Positions 23,806 through 31,464 of a stretch of 64,000 bases of DNA are shown here, piece by piece. The notes below the pieces were generated by a model, which was given only the letters and a program-made list of their open reading frames with translations, was not told where the DNA came from and did not search any database. How positions within the stretch are numbered: position 1 is the stretch's first letter; every line of letters begins with the position of its first letter. Source of the stretch: Streptococcus ferus DSM 20646 (GTDB lineage Bacteria > Bacillota > Bacilli > Lactobacillales > Streptococcaceae); the NCBI RefSeq assembly GCF_000372425.1, contig NZ_AQVD01000003.1, forward strand, positions 124,001-188,000, given 5' to 3'. A program made the translations under genes and the position numbers.

Positions 23806-25767
23806 ATGGGAAAATTTGAAAAAGACGCTAAGGATCTCTTAGCGGCTGTCGGCGGCAAGGAGAATGTTTCTGCTGTCAGCCATTGTGCCACTCGCATGCG
23901 CTTTGTCTTGAAGGACACTAAAAAAGCAGATGTGAAAACGATTGACAAGATTCCTGCAGTTAAGGGAACCTTTACCAATGCAGGTCAGTTCCAAGTCATC
24001 ATTGGAAATGACGTGCCGATTTTCTACAATGACTTCTCTGCTGTTTCTGGCATTGAAGGCGTGTCTAAAGAAGCGGCTAAGTCAGCAGCCAAATCTAACC
24101 AAAACCCAATTCAGCGGGTGATGACCATGCTGGCTGAGATTTTCACACCGATTATTCCAGCCATTATCGTAGGTGGTTTGATTTTAGGTTTCCGTAACAT
24201 TCTCGAAGGAGTGCCCTTTGATTTCTTAGGCGGTAAAACAATTGTTGAGGTTTCCACTTTCTGGAGTGGGGTTAACCATTTCTTATGGCTGCCTGGTGAA
24301 GCGATTTTCCACTTCCTCCCAGTGGGGATTACTTGGTCTGTGACACGTAAGATGGGAACAACTCAGATTTTAGGGATTGTGCTCGGGATTTCATTGGTGT
24401 CTCCTCAGTTGCTGAATGCTTATGCAGTGAGCAGCACTTCCGCAGCAGAAATTGCGAAAGACTGGGTTTGGGACTTTGGTTTCTTTACCGTTAACCGTAT
24501 CGGTTATCAGGCACAAGTTATTCCAGCCCTCTTAGCAGGTCTGTCCTTATCTTATCTTGAAATTTTCTGGCGGAAACGCATCCCAGAAGTGGTGTCAATG
24601 ATTTTTGTTCCATTTCTGTCCTTGATTCCGGCGCTGATTTTGGCGCACACCGTGTTAGGTCCAATCGGCTGGACTATCGGTAAAGGTATTTCCTTCGTGG
24701 TTCTGGCAGGTCTGACTGGCCCTGTGAAATGGCTCTTTGGTGCAATTTTCGGTGCCCTTTATGCGCCGTTGGTTATTACTGGTCTGCACCATATGACCAA
24801 TGCGATCGATACCCAGTTAATTGCGGACACAGCTACTCACACAACTGGCCTTTGGCCAATGATTGCCCTGTCAAATATTGCTCAAGGTTCAGGCGTCTTG
24901 GCTTACTACTGGATGAATCGTAAAAATGAACGTGAAGCTGAAATTTCACTTCCAGCAGCTATCTCAGCATATCTAGGCGTTACAGAACCAGCCCTCTTCG
25001 GTGTCAATGTGAAATACGTTTACCCATTTGTGGCAGGAATGATTGGTTCTGGTATTGCAGGTCTTTTGTCAACAACATTCAATGTTCAAGCCAACTCTAT
25101 CGGTGTCGGCGGACTGCCAGGCTTCATGGCGATTAACACCAAATACATGATTCCATTCTTCGTTTGTATGGCAGTTGCTATCGCTGTTCCATTTGCCCTG
25201 ACCCTCTTCTTCCGTAAGGCGTCTATCATGACCAAAGCAGAAGATGAAATGAAAGAAGACGATTTTGCAGAAGCTACACCAGTAGCAGATCTTCCAGCTG
25301 TTGGAACAACTTTTGATGTTAAAAGCCCATTGACCGGTCAAGTTAAGCCACTTTCTGAGGCGGTTGACCCAGTCTTTGCTCAGGGTGTTATGGGAACAGG
25401 TGTCCTGGTTCTGCCGTCTGAAGGAGAGTTGGTCGCTCCAGTAGACGGGGTGGTCTCTGTCCTCTTCCCGACAAAACACGCGATTGGTTTGGTTTCGGAT
25501 GACGGTGTTGAGCTGTTAGTCCACATCGGTATGGATACGGTTAATCTTGAAGGAAAAGGCTTTGAAGCTCATGTTAAACAAGGGGATCATGTCAAGGTTG
25601 GCGATAAGCTGATTAGCTTTGATATTGAAACCATCAAGGAAGCTGGCTATCCAGTTGAGACCCCAGTCATTGTAACCAATCAAAATGATTATCAACCAGA
25701 TGCTGTTGGTACCTTGCCACGTGAAATTAAGCGCGGAGAGGACCTTCTGACAGCAAGCAAAATCTAA
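23806..25767 (+). CDS. treB: Trehalose-specific PTS transporter EIIBCA
   Basis: This 653-residue membrane protein imports trehalose as trehalose 6-phosphate. The domain order is EIIB (residues 1-85, phospho-Cys27 in SHCATRMRF), EIIC (~105-480, about ten hydrophobic segments, with TGLHHMTNAID), then EIIA (~505-640, phospho-His573 in VHIGMDTV). An attached EIIA distinguishes it from the EIIBC form of Bacillus. The trehalose assignment comes from adjacent treR and treC and from the EIIBC order. The closely related beta-glucoside PTS is the alternative. It has an AGGAGG ribosome site unusually far upstream (23778-23783); nearer to the ATG only AGAAAAG is available. Confidence 0.92.
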   Translation: MGKFEKDAKDLLAAVGGKENVSAVSHCATRMRFVLKDTKKADVKTIDKIPAVKGTFTNAGQFQVIIGNDVPIFYNDFSAVSGIEGVSKEAAKSAAKSNQNPIQRVMTMLAEIFTPIIPAIIVGGLILGFRNILEGVPFDFLGGKTIVEVSTFWSGVNHFLWLPGEAIFHFLPVGITWSVTRKMGTTQILGIVLGISLVSPQLLNAYAVSSTSAAEIAKDWVWDFGFFTVNRIGYQAQVIPALLAGLSLSYLEIFWRKRIPEVVSMIFVPFLSLIPALILAHTVLGPIGWTIGKGISFVVLAGLTGPVKWLFGAIFGALYAPLVITGLHHMTNAIDTQLIADTATHTTGLWPMIALSNIAQGSGVLAYYWMNRKNEREAEISLPAAISAYLGVTEPALFGVNVKYVYPFVAGMIGSGIAGLLSTTFNVQANSIGVGGLPGFMAINTKYMIPFFVCMAVAIAVPFALTLFFRKASIMTKAEDEMKEDDFAEATPVADLPAVGTTFDVKSPLTGQVKPLSEAVDPVFAQGVMGTGVLVLPSEGELVAPVDGVVSVLFPTKHAIGLVSDDGVELLVHIGMDTVNLEGKGFEAHVKQGDHVKVGDKLISFDIETIKEAGYPVETPVIVTNQNDYQPDAVGTLPREIKRGEDLLTASKI

Positions 25768-25787
25768 AACGATTTGATACATTCTAT

Positions 25788-25812
25788 AAAGGAACTAGCT
25801 TTAGTTCCTTTT
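25788..25812 (+). promoter_or_regulatory. Intra-operon hairpin between treB and treC
   Basis: AAAGGAACTA and TAGTTCCTTT form a 10-bp stem with a 4-base loop followed by TTGTTC. It resembles a weak terminator and may lower treC expression relative to treB or protect the treB mRNA end. Confidence 0.6.
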
Positions 25813-25831
25813 GTTCTAAAAGGAGATTCAC

Positions 25832-27454
25832 ATGACAATCGATAAGACGAAAGTAGTCTATCAAATTTATCCAAAATCCTATAAGGATACAAGCGGAAAT
25901 GGTGTCGGTGATTTAAAGGGGATTATTGAAAAACTGCCTTATTTAAAAGAGCTTGGCATTGATATGGTCTGGCTTAACCCTTTTTATCCCAGCCCTCAGA
26001 GGGATAATGGTTACGATATTTCTGACTATACAGCAGTTAACCCTCTTTTTGGAAGTATGGCAGACTTTGAAGAAATGGTTGCTTGTGGCAAGGAGCTTGG
26101 CATTGATTTCATGCTGGATATGGTGCTGAACCATTGTTCAACAGAGCATGAGTGGTTCCAGAAAGCTTTGGCGGGTGACCAGTATTACCAAGATTTCTTT
26201 ATTTTGAGGGATGAACCTACCGACTGGCTTTCTAAGTTTGGCGGCAATGCCTGGGCACCTTTTGGTGATACGGGCAAATATTACCTGCATCTCTTTGACC
26301 AGACACAGGCCGATCTTAACTGGCGTAATCCGCATGTCCGTGAGGAGCTTTTCAAAGTGGTCAATTTCTGGAAAGACAAGGGTGTTAAGGGCTTTCGTTT
26401 TGATGTGATTAACTTGATTGGCAAGGATGAAATCCTGCAAGACTGCCCTGTCAATGATGGAAAGCCAGCTTATACAGACCGTCCCATCACTCACGACTAT
26501 CTGAAGATGATGAATAGGGCTAGTTTTGGGGGAGAAGCAGGGTTTATGACGGTCGGCGAAATGTCTGCAACGACGATTGAAAATTGCATTCTCTATACAG
26601 CACCTGATCGTGAGGAGCTGTCTATGGCCTTTAATTTCCACCATCTTAAGGTTGACTATAAGGATGGTCAAAAATGGACGGTAATGCCTTTTGATTTTGA
26701 AGCGCTCAAGGATCTTTTTCACACCTGGGGAGAAGGAATGAGCCAAGGAAATGGCTGGAATGCTCTCTTCTGGAACAATCATGACCAGCCGCGGGCGCTT
26801 AACCGTTTTATTGATGTGAAAAACTTCCGTAATGAGGGAGCTACTATGCTGGCAGCGGCCATCCACTTGTCAAGGGGAACTCCTTATATTTATATGGGCG
26901 AAGAAATTGGCATGCTTGATCCAGACTATGATTCAATGGCAGATTATGTCGATGTTGAGAGCCTGAATGCCTATCAGGAGCTTCTGGCGAAAGGGAAATC
27001 GCCAGCAGAAGCCTTTGAGATTATTCGGGCGAAATCTCGCGACAACTCGCGGACCCCCATGCAGTGGGATGCCTCGGCTAATGCCGGCTTTTCTTCAGGA
27101 ACTCCTTGGCTGAAGGCAGGCAAGAGCTATCCGGAAATTAATGTTGAAGCAGAGAAGCAAGGCCAGATTTTTCCATTTTACCAAGACCTGATCCGCCTGC
27201 GTAAACGCTATCCGATTATTGCCGAAGGCGATTATCGGGCAGCCTACAAGGACAGCGATAAAGTTTACGCCTTTGAACGTCATCTGGGCGAGGAGAAGTT
27301 ACTGGTCCTCAATAACTTTTTTGCCGAAGACGTTGACCTTGAATTACCTCAGGCCTACCAAGGCGGGGAAGTCCTTATATCCAATTATGACACGCAGCCA
27401 CTGACTGACAGAATCACTCTAAAACCTTACCAGACGCTGGCTATTATCGTCTAA
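25832..27454 (+). CDS. treC: Trehalose-6-phosphate hydrolase (alpha,alpha-phosphotrehalase), GH13
   Basis: The enzyme splits trehalose 6-phosphate into glucose and glucose 6-phosphate in the cytoplasm. The 540-residue protein has the GH13 barrel, with NPFYPSPQRDNGYDI and DMVLNHCSTEHEW. GFRFDVINLI carries the nucleophile aspartate, and the acid/base glutamate lies in TVGEMS. The transition-state aspartate lies in NNHDQPRAL. A C-terminal beta-domain follows from ~470. The oligo-1,6-glucosidase/dextran glucosidase subfamily is close. Location behind treB supports phosphotrehalase. The ATG has AAAAGGAGA 7 bases upstream. The gene is closed by a perfect terminator. Confidence 0.93.
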   Translation: MTIDKTKVVYQIYPKSYKDTSGNGVGDLKGIIEKLPYLKELGIDMVWLNPFYPSPQRDNGYDISDYTAVNPLFGSMADFEEMVACGKELGIDFMLDMVLNHCSTEHEWFQKALAGDQYYQDFFILRDEPTDWLSKFGGNAWAPFGDTGKYYLHLFDQTQADLNWRNPHVREELFKVVNFWKDKGVKGFRFDVINLIGKDEILQDCPVNDGKPAYTDRPITHDYLKMMNRASFGGEAGFMTVGEMSATTIENCILYTAPDREELSMAFNFHHLKVDYKDGQKWTVMPFDFEALKDLFHTWGEGMSQGNGWNALFWNNHDQPRALNRFIDVKNFRNEGATMLAAAIHLSRGTPYIYMGEEIGMLDPDYDSMADYVDVESLNAYQELLAKGKSPAEAFEIIRAKSRDNSRTPMQWDASANAGFSSGTPWLKAGKSYPEINVEAEKQGQIFPFYQDLIRLRKRYPIIAEGDYRAAYKDSDKVYAFERHLGEEKLLVLNNFFAEDVDLELPQAYQGGEVLISNYDTQPLTDRITLKPYQTLAIIV

Positions 27455-27486
27455 AAAAGTTCCCCTTAATTAAGGGGAACTTTTTT
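27453..27486 (+). terminator. Terminator of the trehalose operon
   Basis: The 34-base stretch is one perfect inverted repeat (AAAAAAGTTCCCCTTAA and its complement), starting inside the treC stop codon and ending in six T. It would also work for the convergent dehydrogenase gene. Confidence 0.93.
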
Positions 27487-27538
27487 GATTTTCTTGATTA
27501 ACGATACCTGTGAATGTTGTCAACAGCAGCTTCTTTGG

Positions 27539-28576
27539 TTAATCAGTCTCTACGTAAGTATGCAACGGGAAGGTCGGATAAACCAGACCTCTTGCCTTTT
27601 CAGAGGTAACATAGCCGGGAGGAGCGTCAATGACGGATGGAATTCGGTTGACGATAGTGGCGCAGGTCAGAGCAACCGTATCGGGTTTTGAAACGGAGAA
27701 GATGAGGTCAGGCTCACCGCTGATTTCCCAGTCACACATATCCCCATCGTCTTCTCGGTAGACTTTTCCGATGCATTCTACTTCTAAGTCAATACCCTGA
27801 TGTGTTTTCACAGTTGTTACGGCGGACATACCTGTCGCCCGACCGGCGGGAATAGTTGCTCCTAAGGTATCAGAGTAGATAGCTTCCTCTAAGAGATAAG
27901 GAACACTCTTTTGCGAGATGGACCGAATAGTCCAATTCATCTTAGAACAAATGGCCTCCGCAGCATTCCACATATAAGAAGGCAGACTTTCAGCCGACGC
28001 AATGTCCTTGTTAAACCGCTCAAGGTCATAACCAACACCGTGAGCTTCTGCCAGAGCTAGCCCATAGTCTTCGACATTATAACTGACAACCCCTTTGACC
28101 TTCTGGATACGGTTCATCCCCGCCATGGCTAGACAAGGCAGGTTAATCCAATAAATATCTTGCATGCCGGACCCCATGATGGTAACTCCGTGGTCCTTGG
28201 CTAATTTATCCAGACGGTTGGTTTCTGATGGCGAGGTGGTCCAAGGGTAAATAGCTTCTTCGCAGGTGGAGATCACATTCACCCCATGTTTGATGGCTGT
28301 TTCATAGAAGGCAAACATTTCTGGCATATAAGAGAAAATGGTGACGATGGCAATGTCGGCATCACAGTCGTCAAAAACTTTCTCAGCATTGTCTGAAATG
28401 ATGACCCCTGTCTTGAAACCAAGACTGGCAAAGTCACCAATATCCTGACCGACAACATCAGGGTTTGTGTCGATGGCACCGACGATTTCAACCCCATGGT
28501 CAAGAAGGTACTTTAAAATCACCTTGGACATTTTACCACAGCCGTATTGGACGGCACGAATCTTTGTGTTTCTCAT
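27539..28576 (-). CDS. NAD(P)-binding dehydrogenase of the dihydrodipicolinate reductase / 2,4-diaminopentanoate dehydrogenase type
   Basis: The 345-residue protein starts with a Rossmann fold (VQYGCGKMSKVILKYLLDHG; glycine-rich loop G-C-G-K-M). The DHDPR-like N-terminal domain continues with EIVGAIDTNPDVVGQDIG and VISTCEEAIYPW. The C-terminal half resembles the 2,4-diaminopentanoate dehydrogenase family. The actual substrate is unknown; it is not the housekeeping DapB, which is shorter. The ATG at 28576 has AAAAGGAGG upstream. It is transcribed divergently from a MerR-type regulator. Its promoter has TTGACT and TATAAT 19 bp apart with an inverted repeat between, the signature of MerR-activated genes. 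It is therefore probably an inducible single-gene unit. Confidence 0.72.
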   Translation of the reverse strand: MRNTKIRAVQYGCGKMSKVILKYLLDHGVEIVGAIDTNPDVVGQDIGDFASLGFKTGVIISDNAEKVFDDCDADIAIVTIFSYMPEMFAFYETAIKHGVNVISTCEEAIYPWTTSPSETNRLDKLAKDHGVTIMGSGMQDIYWINLPCLAMAGMNRIQKVKGVVSYNVEDYGLALAEAHGVGYDLERFNKDIASAESLPSYMWNAAEAICSKMNWTIRSISQKSVPYLLEEAIYSDTLGATIPAGRATGMSAVTTVKTHQGIDLEVECIGKVYREDDGDMCDWEISGEPDLIFSVSKPDTVALTCATIVNRIPSVIDAPPGYVTSEKARGLVYPTFPLHTYVETD

Positions 28577-28616
28577 CTTTGGGCCTCCTTTTTATTGTTA
28601 TTTAGTTCACATTTTT

Positions 28617-28647
28617 ATTATAATGTCTATAGTAACTAGAGAGTCAA
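28617..28647 (-). promoter_or_regulatory. MerR-type promoter of the dehydrogenase gene
   Basis: On the minus strand TTGACT (28647-28642) and TATAAT (28622-28617) are separated by 19 bp. The spacer holds TCTCTAGTTACTATAGA (28642-28626), an inverted repeat with 7 of 8 arm positions paired. Overlong spacers with a central dyad are the classic MerR operator. The regulator's own -10 (TATAAT at 28619-28624, plus strand) overlaps it. Confidence 0.8.
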
Positions 28648-28660
28648 TGGAGAGTTTGAG

Positions 28661-29506
28661 ATGAAAACTGTTTTTCGAATTGGTGACTTTTCTGAAATGA
28701 ACCAAATATCTATCCAGACCTTGCGGTATTACGATCAGATTGGCCTGCTCAAGCCCTATTGGGTGGATAAGGAGAGCCATTATAGATATTATCACATTAA
28801 CCAATCGGCCCTTGTGGATGCGATCCAGTACCTGCAAGACTTGGATTTTTCCCTTCAGGAAATCAGAGAAATCCTGTCGTCAAGCGATGAAGATCCGCAT
28901 TTTCATCAGCTGCTTGAAGAACGTCGACAGTCTTTAATAGACAAACGATCAGAGCTGGATAAGAAGATTCGAGAACTGGAACATTTTCAATCAGGCACCC
29001 TGCTTCATCAGGCTAAGCGCAGTAAGACCAGTCTTGAGGTGCTTTATTTGCCAGAAAGACCCATTGTCACCTTTGACATTGAGCAAAATATTTATGATAT
29101 GAACCAAGAAGAATACGAACTCAGTCTTCGCTATCTAAAGCAAGAAGTGGCACATCTGGTAACTGATGATATCCACTTTAGCAGGGTCGGCAGCTTGATG
29201 GCACAAGAGAAGTTTTGCCAGCAGGACTGGCAGTCTCAACAGTTTTTCTTTTTGACCGAAAAGCCCTGCAATTTTTCTGATCACAAGGCAGCTTCGCTGC
29301 CAGCCGCTTATTATGCGGTGACCTATGCGTCTTCCTTTGAAGATGAGCTGAGGCAGCTCCCCCTCTTTTTTGAAGAGCTAAAGGCCGCCGATTATGCCAT
29401 CTCTGGTCCTTATATTTGTGAGGTAATCCATGAACATCCCGTTTTGGACAAAAATGAACGGCATATGTTTATCAGGATGCAGATCGCTGTTGCTGTCAGA
29501 TCTTAA
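28661..29506 (+). CDS. MerR-family regulator with C-terminal effector-binding domain
   Basis: The 281-residue protein starts with a MerR DNA-binding domain (FRIGDFSEMNQISIQTLRYYDQIGLLKP, residues ~5-75). A long dimerisation helix (~80-115) and a GyrI/BltR-like effector-binding domain (~125-280) follow. Regulators of this architecture bind drugs or small amphipathic molecules and activate a nearby gene by twisting a promoter with a 19-20 bp spacer. Exactly such a promoter lies in the 84-bp divergent gap, so the dehydrogenase is the probable target, with autorepression likely. The ATG is preceded by GGAGAG. The ligand is unknown. Confidence 0.87.
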   Translation: MKTVFRIGDFSEMNQISIQTLRYYDQIGLLKPYWVDKESHYRYYHINQSALVDAIQYLQDLDFSLQEIREILSSSDEDPHFHQLLEERRQSLIDKRSELDKKIRELEHFQSGTLLHQAKRSKTSLEVLYLPERPIVTFDIEQNIYDMNQEEYELSLRYLKQEVAHLVTDDIHFSRVGSLMAQEKFCQQDWQSQQFFFLTEKPCNFSDHKAASLPAAYYAVTYASSFEDELRQLPLFFEELKAADYAISGPYICEVIHEHPVLDKNERHMFIRMQIAVAVRS

Positions 29507-29541
29507 AAGAAGCTCCCAAAGGGAAAGGGAGCTTCTTTTAA
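29503..29541 (+). terminator. Terminator of the merR-type gene
   Basis: TTAAAAGAAGCTCCC and its perfect complement form a 15-bp stem around a 9-base loop, starting in the stop codon. It ends 45 bases from the convergent endonuclease-like gene. Confidence 0.9.
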
Positions 29542-29586
29542 GTCAGGTTAAGTTCTTTCCAGACAGGAAGGGTCTAGGCAGGAAAA

Positions 29587-30237
29587 TCAGTGCGGAGCAG
29601 TTTCTTGGGCCTCTAAAAGGAGTGAGGAAAGAGGGTCGTCTTCAGGAGCAGAGCCCTTAGCTTGCAGATAAATTTTACCGTAGGCCACAATCAGGGCGTG
29701 GAATTCTTGGAAGAGCTGGACATCCTGTGGCAGCTGCGCCATCACATACGTCTGAAGTTGGTCATAGGTGTTTGTTTGAGGATAACCACTCTTGGCTAAG
29801 AGGCGTTTAAGATAGTTGTCAACGATGAAAACAGGCCGCTCAAAGCTGTAGAGCAAGATGCAGTCGCAGGTCTCAGGTCCGATGCCAGGAATGGCTAGCA
29901 GTTCCCGACGCAAATCAGCAGTTGCTTTCCTTTCAAGTTGCTTTTTATCGAAGCCATAAGTTTGAAACCAAAGCAGAAGGCTGCGGATGGTCTGGGCTTT
30001 ACGTCTAAAGAAACCGGCAGGCCGAATCTTTTCCATGAGGCTATCTGGGGACAGACTTAGGATAAGACTTCCGTCAAAGTTTTCGAAACGGTTTAGGGCT
30101 TTTTCGGCATTCGTCCAGCTAGTGTTTTGAACCAGAACAGCGCCAATCATCATTTCAAGATCAGAGTCTGCCGGCCACCAATGTTGCTGACCGTAGGCTT
30201 GATAAAGTTTTTGATAGATCGTTTCTAGTTTAATCAT
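29587..30237 (-). CDS. Endonuclease III-related protein (HhH-GPD fold)
   Basis: The 216-residue protein has the helix-hairpin-helix plus Gly-Pro-Asp fold of base-excision glycosylases. It shows MIGAVLVQNTSW, AIPGIGPETCDCILLY (hairpin) and VFIVDNYLKRLL with the conserved aspartate. Where endonuclease III has the catalytic lysine (G-x-G-R-K-T), this protein has G-I-G-P-E-T. The C-terminal four-cysteine iron-sulfur motif is also missing. That matches the uncharacterised COG2231 group, so a monofunctional glycosylase or an altered role is likely. Start choice is uncertain: ATG at 30237 fits the family, GTG at 30261 is possible, and neither has a strong ribosome site. It follows the oxidoreductase gene closely, probably on the same transcript. 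Confidence 0.82.
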   Translation of the reverse strand: MIKLETIYQKLYQAYGQQHWWPADSDLEMMIGAVLVQNTSWTNAEKALNRFENFDGSLILSLSPDSLMEKIRPAGFFRRKAQTIRSLLLWFQTYGFDKKQLERKATADLRRELLAIPGIGPETCDCILLYSFERPVFIVDNYLKRLLAKSGYPQTNTYDQLQTYVMAQLPQDVQLFQEFHALIVAYGKIYLQAKGSAPEDDPLSSLLLEAQETAPH

Positions 30238-30273
30238 GTGTTGTTTGGTCACCAATGCCACAAGCAGGCTAGT

Positions 30274-31254
30274 TTATTCTTCTTCAGGATAGGTAAGCCC
30301 CCAATCCTTGCGCAGCTGGGTCATGATGTCCATTACATCCTTGCTGTAATCAAGGTACATACTGTTGCCAAGACCTGCTACCGTCTTTTCCATATCTTGA
30401 ACTTCATAGCTCAAAGCCTGAGCGGTTTGGCCGTCTTCAATGATTTCCTGTCGGCCGTCCTCGGTATAAGTGATGACAGCCTTCTGTCCGCGGGGGTATT
30501 CAAAGATTTCAATATAGCCCTTGTCGTAGGCAATGGTTCCTCGTTTGGGCTGCTTGGCGTGGAGGCTCAGAGCAATCGTAGCCATCTCCCCTTGGTCATT
30601 GCTGAGCAGAATGCCCACCTGCTCATCAACACCTGTCGGTGCCAGTTTAACCTGAGATGCGAGCTGGTTAGGCTGTTCAGACATAAACCAGCGGACAAAA
30701 GACAAGGCATAGACCCCAATATCAAGAAGGGCTCCGCCTGCTAGCTGCCGATTGAAAAACCGATTGGTCATGTCGTATTCCTTGTAGCTGCCGAAGTTCA
30801 TCTGGATCATTCTGAGAGGTCCTAGTTGACCAGAAGCAATCAGTATCTTCAGTTTTTGGTAAATAGGCATGTGATAAATGGTCATCGCCTCCGCCAAAAT
30901 AACATGGTTCTTTTCTGCTAGGGCAATTGCTTCCTCTAATTCCTGACTGTTTAAGGTAATTGATTTTTCACAGAGAACATGCTTTCCAGCCGCTAAGGCC
31001 TTACGCAGATAGTCAATGTGTGTATTGTGCGGGGTTGAGATATAAATGATATCAACCTCAGGGTCTTCAAAGACCTCATCGATATGATGATAAACTTTTT
31101 GGATGCCGTATTTTTCCGCAAAAGCCAGTCCCTTGTCATAGGTCCGGTTGGCAACTGAATAGAGATTACCTCCTAAAGCTTGCAGAGCCTGTGCCAGTTC
31201 ATTGGCGATAACGCCTGTTCCCAAAGTCGCCCACTTATATGTTGTTTGCGTCAT
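30274..31254 (-). CDS. Gfo/Idh/MocA family oxidoreductase
   Basis: The 326-residue protein has the N-terminal Rossmann fold (WATLGTGVIANELAQAL). The family motif CEKS, which contains the substrate-site lysine, lies in GKHVLCEKSITLN. DIGVYALSFVRWF with GGALLDIG occurs in the C-terminal alpha/beta domain. Members oxidise or reduce sugars, inositols or their derivatives with NAD(P). The substrate cannot be told from sequence. GAGGAGG lies 5-6 bases before the ATG. The endonuclease-like gene starts 36 bases after its stop, so the two form a likely operon without obvious functional link. Confidence 0.87.
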   Translation of the reverse strand: MTQTTYKWATLGTGVIANELAQALQALGGNLYSVANRTYDKGLAFAEKYGIQKVYHHIDEVFEDPEVDIIYISTPHNTHIDYLRKALAAGKHVLCEKSITLNSQELEEAIALAEKNHVILAEAMTIYHMPIYQKLKILIASGQLGPLRMIQMNFGSYKEYDMTNRFFNRQLAGGALLDIGVYALSFVRWFMSEQPNQLASQVKLAPTGVDEQVGILLSNDQGEMATIALSLHAKQPKRGTIAYDKGYIEIFEYPRGQKAVITYTEDGRQEIIEDGQTAQALSYEVQDMEKTVAGLGNSMYLDYSKDVMDIMTQLRKDWGLTYPEEE

Positions 31255-31464
31255 AAAAACCTCCTCGTTTGTCTATGACACTAGTATAACAAAAAAGCCG
31301 GTGAAGTTGACAATCAGGTCAATAAGGCAAAAAACGGATATCGCTAAGGAAAAACGAGAAGACTGTCTCCGTGAAACCGTCTGTCGATCTTTATGAAAGG
31401 CTCGTTCCTGCTTTCATCAGACTTTTTTGCTACAATAGGTAGTGATATAGAAATGGAGTGTATT

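Noticed and set aside
27539-28576. Housekeeping dihydrodipicolinate reductase (DapB)
   Set aside because: The protein is about 345 residues against ~255 for DapB. Its C-terminal half is of the diaminopentanoate dehydrogenase type, and it is under MerR-type control.
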